From Bimuria novae-zelandiae CBS 107.79 (lineage: Eukaryota > Ascomycota > Dothideomycetes > Pleosporales > Didymosphaeriaceae): a stretch of DNA of 64,000 bases. This document shows, one piece after another, positions 32,798 to 45,297 of this stretch. Position 1 is the first letter of the stretch. Each line of letters opens with the position of its first letter. The translations under genes were made by a program, and so were the position numbers. The DNA lies in NCBI GenBank assembly GCA_010015655.1, contig ML976691.1, forward strand, positions 524,434-588,433, in the 5' to 3' direction. The notes under the pieces are model-generated. The model had not been told where the DNA came from. It did not search any database and saw nothing but the letters and a program-made list of their open reading frames with translations.

Positions 32798-33881
32798 CTA
32801 CCATCCCCGCTTCGCCAACTTGTCCTTCTCGCCGAGATCCCCGCAATTGATGCCGACCATGGCCTCGCCCAGATCCATGCTGACCTCCATCAACACCTTC
32901 GGGTCCTTGTAGTGCGTGACAGCCTGCACGATGGCCTTCGCGCGCTTCGCCGCATCGCCCGACTTGAAGATGCCGCTGCCCACGAACACGCCGTCGCAGC
33001 CAAGCTGCATCATAAGCGCGGCGTCGGCGGGGGTCGCTACGCCGCCCGCCGCAAAGTTGACAACCGGCAGGCGGCCCAGCTTCGCGGTTTCCTTGAGCAG
33101 CGCGTAGTCGACGCCCAGCTCCTTCGCGTACGAGTACAGCTCCGTTGCGGACATGGCGGAGGCGCGCTGGATCTCGGCGTTCACGGTACGCATGTGGCGG
33201 ACGGCTTCGATGACGTCGCCCGTGCCAGCTTCGCCCTTTGTGCGGATCATGGCGGCGCCCTCGGAGATGCGGCGGAGGGCTTCGCCCAGGTTGCGGCACC
33301 CGCAGACGAAGGGGATGCGGAAGGGGTGCTTGTCGACGTGGTGGACGGCGTCGGCGGGGGTCAGGACTTCGGATTCGTCGATGTAGTCTACGCCGAGGGC
33401 TTCGAGGATCTGTAGCCGGTGTTAGACACATCGATTGCAGTGAGAATGAGCAGAAAGAGGTGGGGAGGAAAGCGAACTGCTCGGAGGAGAAGGAACGTAC
33501 CTGGCACTCCACAAAGTGGCCAATTCGTGCCTTTGCCATGACGGGTATCGTAACAGTGTCCATGATCTCCTTGATCATCTTAGGATCGCTCATGCGTGCG
33601 ACGCCGCCCTGCACTCGAATGTCTGCGGGTACGCGCTCGAGGGCCATGACGGCCGATGCGCCGGCCTCTTCTGCTATGCGTGCCTGTTCTAACAGTCAGT
33701 TCCATCGGCATAGGCTGAGGCCACCGCAGTTGTTGGAGGCAATTGTGCGTACCTGCTCAGCATTCACCACGTCCATGATGACTCCTCCCTTCAACATTCT
33801 TGCCAGACCCGCCTTGACGGCAAAGTTGTTCTCGCCATCCTGAGCACTGTGGCCGTTCGTCGTGGGCAGTTCCGTTGCCAT
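32798..33881 (-). CDS. PDX1: Pyridoxal 5'-phosphate synthase subunit PDX1/SNZ
   Basis: Three exons: 33881-33753, 33683-33501 and 33409-32798, with introns of 69 and 91 bp (both GTACG donors), giving 307 residues. The (beta/alpha)8 enzyme makes vitamin B6 from ribose 5-phosphate, glyceraldehyde 3-phosphate and ammonia supplied by a glutaminase partner. Both active-site lysine segments are present, [14 protein letters not shown] and [11 protein letters not shown]. Also present are [35 protein letters not shown] and [17 protein letters not shown] with the glycine-rich phosphate loop. The glutaminase subunit gene is not in the window. Confidence 0.97.
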
Positions 33882-34683
33882 TGCGTCGGTTCGATTAGTT
33901 TGTAAGTTTTTATGCTGGTGTCAGGTAGGTCGAGTGTCAATGCGCTTCTTTGTCTGCGTGTCCCAGGTGAGTGGAATCCGGGTCGTCGAGTGAGTGAGCC
34001 GAGTGAGTCAATGTAGAAATACAGAGAAGAAAATGCCCAGCAAAAGAATGTGAGTCAGGAAAATTGTAATAGTACCGCTTCAGACCACCTGCGGAAAAAA
34101 GGTAGCTGCCGCGTCTAGAGTTGCCCGCCGGAGGCGAGACCATTGCCCCGCGCGGTTGGTTCATTCAACCCCACACAAGTCAAAGTTCCGCGAGTAGCCA
34201 TGTCACTCCGATCGCCGGCACGCATCGTCCCAATCAGGCGGTACGAATAACTTTACAAGCTGTTGGACCTCCGCTTGTTACGTTTTCTGACCAATGAATG
34301 CTTTACTGCGGGCATCTGTAGGAGCCTTTGAGGCATCGGTTCACCTGCATGCACACGTTCATGCATAGCACGAGGGTCCAGTTCGGCCTGATTATTGACA
34401 CCAATCGCCGTGAACAGCGGGAACGGAGTGGATCCTGCAGAAAGATGACTAGATTAGCTCGATCGAGGAATTGGTCTGATGCGAATACTTGACAACAGGG
34501 TATCATAGATGTATAGAATATTTACTAGTCGGACGCGTGGAGAAGAGACAACGCCGAAAATCATGCATGCTGAGCCGCGGAATGCCGGATACCAATTCAA
34601 GAGCCAATGCTATCGAAAAGCAAGACTAGACGCCGTAAACGGTATGTATAGGTCTAACAAGGACGTGTCGTATTCTATGGTGA
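33882..34683. other. Intergenic, PDX1 upstream region
   Basis: 802 bp. No gene or repeat is recognised. Confidence 0.5.
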
Positions 34684-36799
34684 TCAGTAGGGTGCAGTCT
34701 CGCGCTTGAGCCACGCCATCGTAAGCGGGTCGTTCTCGAAGAACTTGCTGGTCTTGTCGAATACCTCCTGGTGGTACTCGTTGATAAAGGCTTTCTCATC
34801 CTCAGTCAACAAACTTGTGTCTACAAGCTTCCTGCAGTGTGGAGTCATAGTGACTCGCTCAAAGCCGAGGTACGGCTTTTCACCAAACTTGTGCTTCGTC
34901 TCCACTTCCTTGACCATGATCATGTTCTCAATGCGGATACCGAACTTGCCATCCTCGTAGTAGCCAGGCTCGTCGGATACGACATTGCCCACAGCCAGAG
35001 ACACCTCGGAATATTGAACACGGGTACCAATGCCAATTGGACCTTCATGGACGTTGAGGAATGAGCCGACACCGTGGCCGGTACCATGCCGATAGTCAAG
35101 ACCTTCAGCCCACAAGAATTGTCTCGCCAAAGCATCCAGAGCAAAACCAGTCGTCCCCTTGGGGAACTTCACCCGCTCAAGAGCAATGTTTCCCTTCAAT
35201 ACAAGTGTGTATGCAGTCTTCTCGATTTCTGTAGGCTCGCCAAAGTGAAGTGTTCGGGTGGTATCTGTGGTACCGTCCTGGTACTGGCCTCCCGAGTCGC
35301 ACAGGTAGATAGCCTTGGGGTCTATCACAGAACACAGCCCCTTCTCAGGCTTGTAATGTATTACCGCAGCGTTGGCCCCTGTGGACGATATCGTGTCGAA
35401 GGACAGGCCCATAAAGAGATCATGCTTCGCGCGAATGGATTCCAGCTTATCCGCGGCATCTACCTCGTCAAGTGTAGCGTTCTTGTTGATAAGCTGGTCT
35501 TCTAACCAAGCAAAGTATTCAGACAGTGCGGCGCCGTCGCGGATGTGGCACTTTCGCATGCCTTCCAGCTCTACCTCGTTCTTCACGGCCTTTGCGTCTC
35601 CGATAGGGCTACGGACCTCATCCACGCGTTCCTCGCCACCAAGAGCTTTGTTCAAAGCCCACGACGCTCGGTTGGAGGTGAGGAACTTCTTCTTCTCCGT
35701 GGTCTCGCCGTTTGTTTCAAAAGCTTCCGCGCTGAGAGCCGTGAGGTCGTTGAAGATGGCATCGTATGGCTTGATCGTCACCTTGTCTCCTAGATGCTCT
35801 TTTGCTTCTGAAGTAAGCTTGCTCTCGTCGACGTATAAAGTGGCTTCTGTTGGGGTGACAACGGCGTACGAGAAGAAGACGGGATTGTAGGGGATGCTGT
35901 GAGAAGTCAGTTTTGTTTAAGCGATTGGAGAAGGCATACACGTACTCACTGCCACGCAGGTTGTATAGCCAAGCGATTTCATCCAGCATGGATGCAACAA
36001 AGCCCAGGCTCTTTCTCTTCTCCAGCTCCTTGCGAATGTCTGCGATCTTGTCCTCGAAGCTCTTGCCAGAATACTGCAGCGGCTGCACGATGACTTTCTC
36101 ACTCGGTCGAGGCGGCCTCTCCTTTCCCCATACCAAGTCGACCAAGTTCTCGCTCACTGCCTTGTACTCGCCGCCCTTCTTCTTGATCTTGTCCGTAAGC
36201 TTACGAGCGTCTCCGGCTGTGACCACCGCAGGATCCACGCCCACGACCTTGCCTCCAGCGACCTGGTCTGCCGTCCATTCCTGGATGGTCGGAACGTCTT
36301 GCAGTCCCTGCTTCAGGAGCTCCCAATTGCTGTCGAGCTGCTTCTCGGCTTGGTTGAAGTAGCGTCCGTCGGTGGACAGGGCGGCCTTGTCGTATGTGAT
36401 GACTGCATAGCCCGCAGAGCCCGAGAATCCGCTTATGTATTCTGGTTCGTCTCAGTAGGTGCGAGGATGGAGCGATAGTGGGGTGGCAGACCGCGGCGTG
36501 CATCACACGGGGCAATGTATTCGCTCTGGTGACTGTCTTCGGAAGGCACCACTGCGGGGTCAATTAGACATCTATTAGCTGTAGTGGGGTCGGACGACTG
36601 TACTGTAGACGTCTATCTGGTGCTCCTTCATAAGCTTGCGGAGCTCGGCGAGCCGCTCGGAGGTATTGACTTTCTCCATGTCGAGTAAACGCAGGACAGC
36701 TGAGACGTGAAAAGCTCTTTGAGAGTGAAAGGGCAGACGCTTAGCTACAGAGGCTACGTGAGTCGCATGGGTGCGCCGAACGAAGTGCGGGAGCAGCAT
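34684..36799 (-). CDS. Xaa-Pro aminopeptidase P (M24B)
   Basis: Four exons: 36799-36604, 36551-36492, 36441-35946 and 35896-34684, with introns of 49-52 bp, giving 654 residues. It removes N-terminal residues preceding proline. Metal ligands are visible in order: Asp in YLCDSGGQY and TDTTRT, His in GTGHGVG, Glu in [10 protein letters not shown] and Glu in IRIENM. The amino-terminal creatinase-like half includes [19 protein letters not shown] and [14 protein letters not shown] sequence. The first 40 residues ([21 protein letters not shown], with Arg/Ser/His and no acids) look like a mitochondrial presequence. A second in-frame ATG at 36679 ([10 protein letters not shown]) would give the usual cytosolic form of about 614 residues. 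Confidence 0.94.
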
Positions 36800-37425
36800 G
36801 AATGGCTTTTTGACGGCGGGTCCTATTCGAGCTGCATGCGCCTGCCCCGCGACTGCAGCCTGTCGACGGTCGCACCTGCCTAGGCCGCCTAGCGCTTTTC
36901 TCGTAGCCTCACGCTTGCCAAGCTATCCCACCAGCACGACGAAAGACCAAATCCTGCGCAGCACCGCCCTCCGCAGACGGATTCGCACCCTGGACGTTGT
37001 GACGATGCTTGAGCGCCCTGCTAAATTGCTTCCCAGTCTCTCGGCGCACTGTGGCACATAGATGCAGGTCTGCCAAAACAAAGGCGAACTGAGGCGGAGC
37101 CTTCTTATATCATTCTGTTCACTAACAGCGCGTGGCATAACTTGCTCCGCTTGCTAATTTCGCAGCATTTACCGTCTTCGAAGCTTCTCCAAATTTGTCT
37201 AGAGGTACGTGATCGCGTGCTAGTTCTTTAGCGAGTCATACTGCCTTCCATGGTCGACAACCTCAATCCGGGGTTCACTTGATTCAACTTGAAGCGGGTC
37301 TATATTGACGGGCCGACCCGTTCAAGGCATAAAAGGCTACAAACAACAAGAAAGCACTCAGCAATTCGGGTCGCTAATGCGTGCCAGCAAACGAACAAAC
37401 AGTACCTCTTCATCTCATACCTATT
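36800..37425. other. Divergent intergenic region
   Basis: 626 bp between the aminopeptidase and importin start codons. No other feature is recognised. Confidence 0.5.
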
Positions 37426-40400
37426 ATGGCAGCGCCGCAAGCGCCAGAAGTTCCCTTGGCTCTACCGGACATTGAGGAACTTGTCAAGACACTGTATGAT
37501 CCTGGCCATGCAAGAAAAATTCCAGAGACAGAAGCCACCCTTCGCGTTCTACAGCGGTCGCCACAGGGCTGGGAAATTGGCGACGCACTTCTAAACAGCA
37601 CTGATGAAAATGTGCGCTTCTTTGGCGCATTAACGCTTACTATAAAGGTCAACGCCGATTCGACGAGTTTGAGCGACGAAGAATCGACCCAGTTGCTCTC
37701 CAAGCTGATATATCACTTGGTCACCCGTCCAAGCTCCTCTGTTGCGACCCGGAAACTATGCTCTACGCTTGCTCAGTATTTCACCAAGCCCATTTCATCC
37801 TGGACAGAATGCATCCGAAGCTTGGTTCTTTCATTCGCACTGCAGCAGCCAATCCTGGACGATGCGCTCGAACATCACCCATCTACCTGGGATGTCATCC
37901 CTCAGCTACCAGATGAGCATCTCTTGACCCTGCTGGAGTTCGCCATGAACCTCGCTGATGAGACGAAGAAGCTGTCAAATAACCCTGAGTAAGTGCTCAT
38001 ACGGATGTTTGCATTAGAAGAAAGACAAAAGTACACACCTCGAAGCCACATCTACCCTCTGTACTATCAGGGGCTGCACGGTACAATTGCCAACCTAACG
38101 CCAATTCCTGTACCTTCGGCCTTGATAGTGTACATCTTAGGGTAGTACAGTGAAGGTGCAGTCGCGAGTCTAGTCCCATTCCCTACTACAGTCCCATAGG
38201 AGGCCTGGCTAATTTATACCAGTCGAAGACCGCACGAGCGCATGATAGCCAATGTAGAAAGCGTAGAAGTTTTACTTCAGGTGTCGTTCGGGCACGGCAT
38301 CAAATGCCTATCAACGCCTCCCAATGAGCCTAACCATGAGCGACTCTTGCAGGTTGGAGAGAAGCTATGTGTCGCATCGCTCAAATGCTTCCTTGTAAGT
38401 TGTATCCATGACAGGCTAGGCAAAGTATAACAGGTTGACTGACTTGGCAAAGGGTTGGATCTTTTACGCGCAATCTGAATTTAAAGCCGTACCTGAGAAA
38501 CTGAGATATCTGCGTTCTATAACAGAGCTTGCCTTCTCATGCCTCGAGTTCCATGTTGACGACGCTATGGAGTTCGTTGCCGATGTGCTTGAAGGTTACC
38601 CCAAATTCTTCGACGAGAAGGACATGCACATGCTATGGGCAATCATTACGAGCCAATGGGGATTGGACATTCTCAAGGACCTCGATGCCGAGACTGTATC
38701 GCTGGCACGAATAATAGTGGGTTATGGCACAGAACTAGTCGAGACGAAGAAGCTCTATCAAGAGCCGGAAAATGCTCACTACCAACAAGTTCTTTGTACG
38801 TACTGCGCAGTATCCTGATCGAACATCTAGAAGTCCTTGATGCTGACCAGCTTTTAGCATTTTTGCATGAATTACTCAAATACCCAGAGCCGGTCGGGGT
38901 CGAAGACGAAGTGGCCCTTCTCGCGCTTGACTTTTGGAGTACTTACATCTGCGCCATAGCTGAAGATTCTTTCCAGTATTCAGAAAGGGAATATCCTCCA
39001 TGGTTCCCCAGCGCACGAAGCAACGCTTTTCAAGCAATTGCCGAATTGCTTCGAAAGATCATCTATCCAGGTGCGGAAGTCACCAAGGATTGGGATTCGG
39101 ACTCCAGGAAGACCTTCAAGGTATTCCGCATGGACGTTCGTGACATCACAATGGAGGCCTTCGAGTTATTGAGGAACGACCTGACCGAGCAGTTCATCGA
39201 CTTCTCCGTTCACGCTCTGGAAGCAAAGCAGTGGTACGAGCTTGAAGCCGGACTTTTCTGTCTGATATCGCTTGCAGACGCACTGACTGCTGTGGACGAC
39301 AAGCTCAGCCGACTCTTTGAGAGACCACTATTTTCTACAATTTCTGAAAATACAGACATACCAGCTGTAGCACGGAGAACGGCAGTGGACCTTGTAGCGG
39401 CTTTCAACCACTTCTTCATGCGCAACCCACAATTTTTACCACAAGTCTTACCGTTTCTCCTGGGTGCTTTAGCTCAACCGTCTTTAGCTCAAGGTGCCGC
39501 CAAGTCGTTCGCGTCGCTATGTTCCGAGTGCAGAAAAACGCTAACCAGCGAGCTTCCATCGTTCTTCCAAATGTACGATCAGTTTCTGACCTACACAACC
39601 GCCGAAGAGACCACGAAGAGTAAAGTATTGGAAGGCATTGCTGCGATTGTTCAGGCCGAAGCCTCAGAAGAAAAGCAATTAGCTGGTCTACAACACCTGC
39701 TTCAATACATTGCGCACGACGCTATGCAGGCGCTCAACCTCACCAAAGATGGCAATGATCCAGAGCAAGGGCTGGTACTCGCCTTGACCGCCTTGAAATG
39801 TCTCTCGTGTGTAGGTAGAGCACTTCAAGCTTCGGACGAGAGCGTTGTCGACCTGGATGGATCAGATAATGGATCGATATTCTGGACTCAGGGACCCGGT
39901 AAAGGCATACAAACCCAGATCCTCAACTTCATCACCTACCTTACCCAGGTGTTCCCCGCTAACGACGAGATTATTGAGTCGGCTTGCAACGTCCTGCGCG
40001 CAGGCTTTAAAGAGTTGGTACCGGGACCCTTCGTGTTGCCTCCAGCTGCCGCTGTCGATTACATCACCAGAACAAATCTGCAGACACCTAGATTGACCTA
40101 CGTGCTGGAAACGGCGTGTTGCTGGGTCTCTTGCCATAAAGGATCAAGTGAGTTCGAGGCACAAGCACAACGGCTTCTCCATTACGATTTGGGTATCATG
40201 CAAGCCCTCCAGCACCCGAGAAACGAACCGGAAGTATCGGTCGGGTGCATTGAACTCATCCAGAGCTTCATCAAGCACCACGCCTCTATACTCAAAAGCG
40301 AGCATCCAGATGTGCTAAAGGGCACATTTGATTTCTCCATCGAATGCATCAAGTCGCCAGAAGTGCTTCCCAAGAGAGCTGCCGCTGCTCTTTGGAGGGA

Positions 40401-40862
40401 CATTATCGAGAAGATCACGAGTACTGGCACTCCTGACCAAGCTATGTGTCAGGAAATCGTCGATCATTTCGGCCAGGTGGTCACCGCTGCGTTGATTGCG
40501 AACATCTGTGGGGAAGTCGATGCTAGCAGTCTGGAGCATGTTGCCATACCGCTTCGGAAGCTGATCCAAAATGATCGTCATTCGAAAGCATACGTTAGTT
40601 CGGCGTTGGCGGAGCAACCCCTTCTACAACGAGTACAAGGGGAGCAAGCAGTGCAAGACATGGTCCAAAAGTTCACAGAGAGCTTGATGAGGTATGATCT
40701 TAGATGGATTTTGGTAGTTGGCCACTACTGACTATTTACAGAAACGCGAAGAATTCGACCGCCTTCAAAGAAGCGGTCAAGATGTTCTGGCAAAGCTGCA
40801 AGCAACTGCAGATGCAATTCGTCCCACAGACGGTGCACCCAGGACACCGCTTCAACTACTAG
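37426..40862 (+). CDS. Importin-13-like karyopherin (KAP122 type)
   Basis: Five exons: 37426-37988, 38223-38394, 38453-38795, 38858-40691 and 40742-40862, giving about 1010 residues. All splice junctions keep frame; intron 1 is unusually long for this window (234 bp). The protein is a chain of amphipathic helical repeats. It starts with an importin-beta-type N-terminus (IEELVKTLYDPGHARKIPETEATLRVLQRSPQGWEIGDALL) and continues with an exportin-1-like segment (RKLCSTLAQYF, SLVLSF). The C-terminus ends FVPQTVHPGHRFNY. Nuclear transport receptors of this group carry cargo across the pore under Ran-GTP control. The importin-13/KAP122 subgroup is my best match; another karyopherin subgroup is possible. 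Confidence 0.82.
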
Positions 40863-40883
40863 ACGTCCACTGTTCTTCCCACC

Positions 40884-41577
40884 TTAGAATTCCGCGAAAG
40901 CTGCCATTGCAAAAGTCGCGCCAAATGAGAGTTTGAAGGCGACATTGTCCTGGATCAAAGACCGTACGTTCGTCTCTTTGAACCTCCGTTGCAGGAACGA
41001 ATAGGGGATCAGATGGATACCGCGGTTTTCAAGAAACTGCGCCGAAAGTCAGCCTTTGTACCTTCCTTCGCGATCTGGATGGAGATCACAGTGCGCTATG
41101 TTACCACGGGACGGTCATATCATATACCGATGATACCACGATGCGCATAGACTTTCATAGACGACGGCGGCAATGCCTAGCCCTGCATGTATGCTTCGAG
41201 GTATACCCATCATAGCGTAGCATAGACTGAATTCGACCTCACGCAATACGTACCTGCACACAGAAAATGCCTAACCCTATGAGAACTGCTAATGGCTTGC
41301 TGAAAACGCTGACACCCAGCCCCGCCAAAACACCGAGGATACTGCCCATGCTGACTTGCCGGATCGCGCGAGGGTTTGGAGCACCGGATGTTTTGATGAC
41401 GGGCGTTTGCGCTTGACGGGCATAGTTGTTCTGTAGATCTGAAGTAATCTTTGACAAAGGATCGGGACCGTCGCATCGGATGGGGCGTTTGATTGACTGC
41501 ACTAGGAGCGGTGTCGAGAGAATGAGGGGAGTGGAAAGCAGTAGGCCGCGGCGGAGGCCGGGGAGGAGGTATGCCAT
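40884..41577 (-). CDS. FUN14-domain mitochondrial membrane protein
   Basis: Exons 41577-41254 and 41036-40884 with a 217-bp intron (CAG|GTACGT...GCGCAG, phase 0), giving 158 residues. The N-terminus MAYLLPGLRRGLLLSTPLILSTPLLV is basic-hydrophobic. The FUN14 core is SMGSILGVLAGLGVSVFSKPLAVLIGLGIFCVQ, then exon 2 (FLENRGIHLIPYSFLQRRF ... DNVAFKLSFGATFAMAAFAEF). FUN14 proteins sit in the mitochondrial outer membrane, and some act in mitophagy or lipid exchange. An upstream in-frame ATG at 41799 would add 74 residues with no family match, so I prefer 41577. Its stop lies only 21 bp from the stop of the convergent importin gene. Confidence 0.85.
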
Positions 41578-42079
41578 ATTTTGTTGATGTACGGTTGTTT
41601 TGGATGTCTTGGTCCGCTGGATATGTTTCGTTCTTTGCAGATATACGGCGAGCTGCTTGTGTAGGTCGTCGTTGTTTCTTCGGGTTACAGGCGTTAGTGA
41701 ATGGATTCCGGAGGTTGAGGATCCACGGGTTTGAAAGGACCTCAATTGCGTGCTGCAGCTTTGGAATACGTAAGATTCTTTCAACGGCGTACAGAACATG
41801 GGGGTTAAAGTTGAAAGGGTGTTGTTTGGGACGTAAGCTGGGGTGTGATGTAGTGTAGTGATGTCATTGGCTGTCTGAGCGCAAAGCTAGGCTACAAGTG
41901 GCCTAGCATCAGACCCTGCCCGCGACGTGTGGAAAGTTGAGCACCTGGGCACCGTGTCTCCGTCTCATGCTCGAGGAGGCTCACGATGCCTTGATCAATT
42001 GGCCACTTTCGCAAGTGTTCTTTGTTTAGCAAGCTAACGCACCAGACTGCCACAACGACGACGTGCTACTGCGGCCGCA
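41578..42079. other. Divergent intergenic region FUN14/LAS21
   Basis: 502 bp. No other feature is recognised. Confidence 0.5.
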
Positions 42080-45000
42080 ATGGCGACGCAAACGCTCCTT
42101 CCCATCGTCGCGAACCTGCTCATCCCCGTCGCGATTCTAATATTCGCGACGGGCTTCTTCCCATACAAACCCTTCATGCCAGGGCTGGCCGAGTATGAAA
42201 AATTGGGTTGGGAAGATGTTATGGAGTGGAGGGAAGGGAGCGTTCCCGAAGCGCCATTTGACAAGCTAGTATTCATGGTTGTGGACGCGTTGCGGAGCGA
42301 TTTCGTCTACGGGGAGGAGAGTGGCATGGAATTTGTACAGAGGTATGCAGCTCTACTTTCCCACAGCCCAGAAACTCCAGGACAGGGTAGACGCCGCTCA
42401 CACACAACGCAGCCTAGTTCGCGAAGGCACCGCATTGCCTTTCACAGCGCATGCCGCCTCGCCCACAATTACCATGCCTAAAGTAAAGGCCATCACAACT
42501 GGCTCTATACCCTCCTTCCTCGACGTAATCCTCAATTTCGCAGAGTCAGACACGACTTCTACCCTCGCAACGCAAGATACCTGGCTCGCGCAGCTCAGAT
42601 CCAAAGAAGGCGGGAAACTGGTCATGTACGGTGACGACACGTGGTTGAAGCTTTTTCCAGAATTCTTTGAGCGCGCGGATGGCACGAGCAGTTTCTTTGT
42701 TTCGGTCAGTAGCTGCAGTCAACTAGGTAGAAGAATAAAAGTTGATCCGTCTGTGATTGCAGGACTTCACCGAGGTGGACAATAACGTGACGAGGCATGT
42801 TCCGGGAGAGATGCTGAATAGTGACTGGAGTGCGATGATTATGCACTACTTGGGTCTCGATCATATTGGACATAAGGCGGGTCCTAAAAGGTTGTTCTGC
42901 GTAGACTTGACGAGGTACGGATGAGACTAACATGTTGCAGTCCTAATATGATCCCGAAGCAGAAAGAAATGGACGGCATTGTAAAGGATATCTACTCAGC
43001 TATCGCGAACGAGGATCACCTGTCGAACACGCTGTTCGTCCTCTGTGGCGACCATGGTATGAATGAGGGCGGGAACCATGGCGGAAGCGCGGCTGGGGAG
43101 ACCTCTCCGGCTTTGGTTTTCATGTCACCCAAGCTCAAAGATGTTACACAGCGCACAAAAAAAACAAGTCCGACGAAGCCCAAAGAAGGAGGTGGAGAGT
43201 TCGAATACTACAGGATGGTAGAGCAGAGCGACATTGCACCGACACTGGCGGGGTTGCTCGGCTTTCCTGTGCCGAGGAACAATCTGGGCGTCTTCATTAA
43301 AGAGTTCCTGGACTTTTGGCCGACAGGTGAGAATCTTCTCTGCATTTTTTGAGTGGCGCTGATTTTGTAGGAGCTGATCGCGTTCGTTTGCTACTGAGAA
43401 ACGCCAGGCAGATGAAACGGATTGTAGAAGCGACCTATCCAAGCGTAGACTTCAGAGATAAGTCGCCCCGCTCGGGGAAAGAATGCGAGCCACCATTGGT
43501 AGGTTCTATGACAGATATCACTCGCGCTGAAGCTCACCACTACAGAGTGACGGGCAGGATCTTGCGTGTAAATGGCACGGTGTAGTGGACGTTATGTCTT
43601 CATCCAACAATCATATCAAACCGGAGTGGAGAATAGAGCAGCTTTACTGGGTATGCATGGAGCTTCGAAGTGGCATGACTATCGCTAACCATAGGTGACC
43701 AGTTCATGAATGCAGCTCAGGAGAAAATGTCCAGCACAGCATCCAACTACGATGTGCCACGTCTGATCACCGGCACCGCTATCGCTTTCGTCTCTGTAAT
43801 TCTAACATGCCTCTCGCTACCATCTCTCCGGCCTATCACGCCCGCTGGCGTATCCTATGCGCTCATTCTGATTCTCTATAGCATTCTCATGTTCGCTTCC
43901 TCCTACGTTGAGGAAGAGCACAACTTCTGGTATTGGGCCGCAGCCGGTTGGTTCTTCTACCTCTTCATCGCAGAGTCGCGCAAAGAATGGCGGTCCAAGT
44001 TCATCTTCCACCCCGCCATCATGCTGCTTGTCACACACCGCGTCATCCGCAGGTGGAATCAGACCGGGCAGAAGTACGCTGGTGCAGACGATATCGTACA
44101 TAGCGGGATATTCCATGGCAGTAACTCGTTCATACTCTGGGCACTGGTTGGCGCTACGTACATGGATATCGCGGTACGGCTTTCGAAGCATGTTGCTCGC
44201 TCGATTGCGGTCCTCGACAAGGGAAGTAACAGTGAAGATAACGAAGCGGTGGACGCGAATCGCTTCATGGGACTGGTGGCTGTGTTGCCGCTAGGCGCTA
44301 CGGCGTTTGTGTTCAAGCTCGCGTTTACGGCGAGGGACGCGCCGGAACTCACGTATGGGATCAACCAGGGTCTCATTCGGTGGGTGGAAGATCTGAGTTT
44401 GGTGGACGTGGTCAGGATGGTATTCCTTGGGACGGCGTTGAGCGCAGTGTGGATCACCATCTCGGAGTGGAAGCGGAGGAAAAACAGGCGTGGGGAAGGC
44501 AGTGGCGGTAAGAATCCTTCACAACTTGTCTACTTTGAAACTCGAGTTAACGGTGTCCAGATCTCGCATTAGCCCTATTTGACCTACTCACCCTCTTCCT
44601 CGTCACGCAAACGAAGGCCCAAAACATACCCCTCTACCTGCTCTTCCGCTTCCAACTCTTCTTCCTATGTAAGCTCCTTCCCTTTCCACCTCGATTATCT
44701 TCAGAGCGATTGGTCTAATGCAAGCTAGCGCTTCTCGACCTCTCCCCCACAGCAATAACCACCACCTCCATCCTCCTCACCCAAACCTCCTTCTTCGCCC
44801 TCGGCAACTCCAACGCCATCTCCTCCATCGACCTCTCAAACGCCTACAACGGCGTCTCCGGCTACAACGTCCTCGCCGTCGGCCTCCTCCTCTTTCTTTC
44901 CAACTGGGCCGGACCTCTCTACTTCACCGCCGCCTCCTCCCTCCTCCTCTCCTCACTCACCCGCCCTCGTCGCAACATCGCCATCCAGGAAGTCGATTCC

Positions 45001-45297
45001 CGCGACTGGATCCAGAAGGAACGAGAGCATCTGGAGAAAATGGCGCTGAGCGAGGAAGAGGGAAGGAAACGCAGGGAGAGCGGGGAGGCGTGGCAGAGAC
45101 ATGTGGCGCTGTGCACGTTGTGGACGGGTGTGGCGACGGGGAGTGTGATGGTGGCGTGTACGGTGCTGAGGACGCATTTGTTTATTTGGACGGTGTTTAG
45201 TCCGAAGTATTTGTTTGCTATGGCGTGGGGGATTGCGTTTCATTTTGGGGGGACGCTGGGGTTGGGGAGTGTGGTTTGGAGGGCGGGGAGGTGGTGA
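42080..45297 (+). CDS. LAS21: GPI ethanolamine phosphate transferase 2 (LAS21/GPI7)
   Basis: Nine exons: 42080-42342, 42413-42704, 42763-42890, 42941-43326, 43371-43498, 43546-43650, 43703-44507, 44573-44668 and 44729-45297. All junctions are in phase and give about 923 residues. A leading membrane span (LLPIVANLLIPVAILIFATGFFP) precedes the luminal alkaline-phosphatase-like domain. Metal-site segments are VVDALRSDFV, TMPKVKAITTGSIPSF (nucleophilic Thr region), HYLGLDHIGH and CGDHGMNEGGNHGG. The C-terminal half is a polytopic membrane region. The enzyme adds ethanolamine phosphate to the second mannose of the GPI anchor in the ER. Exon 3 ends at a weak GTTGTT donor and exon 4 at GTGAGA with a 44-bp intron. 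Confidence 0.93.

Noticed and set aside
32514..33647. 377-residue minus frame through PDX1
   Set aside because: It joins PDX1 exon 2 to an intron and out-of-frame Arg-rich sequence; the three-exon PDX1 model explains the region.
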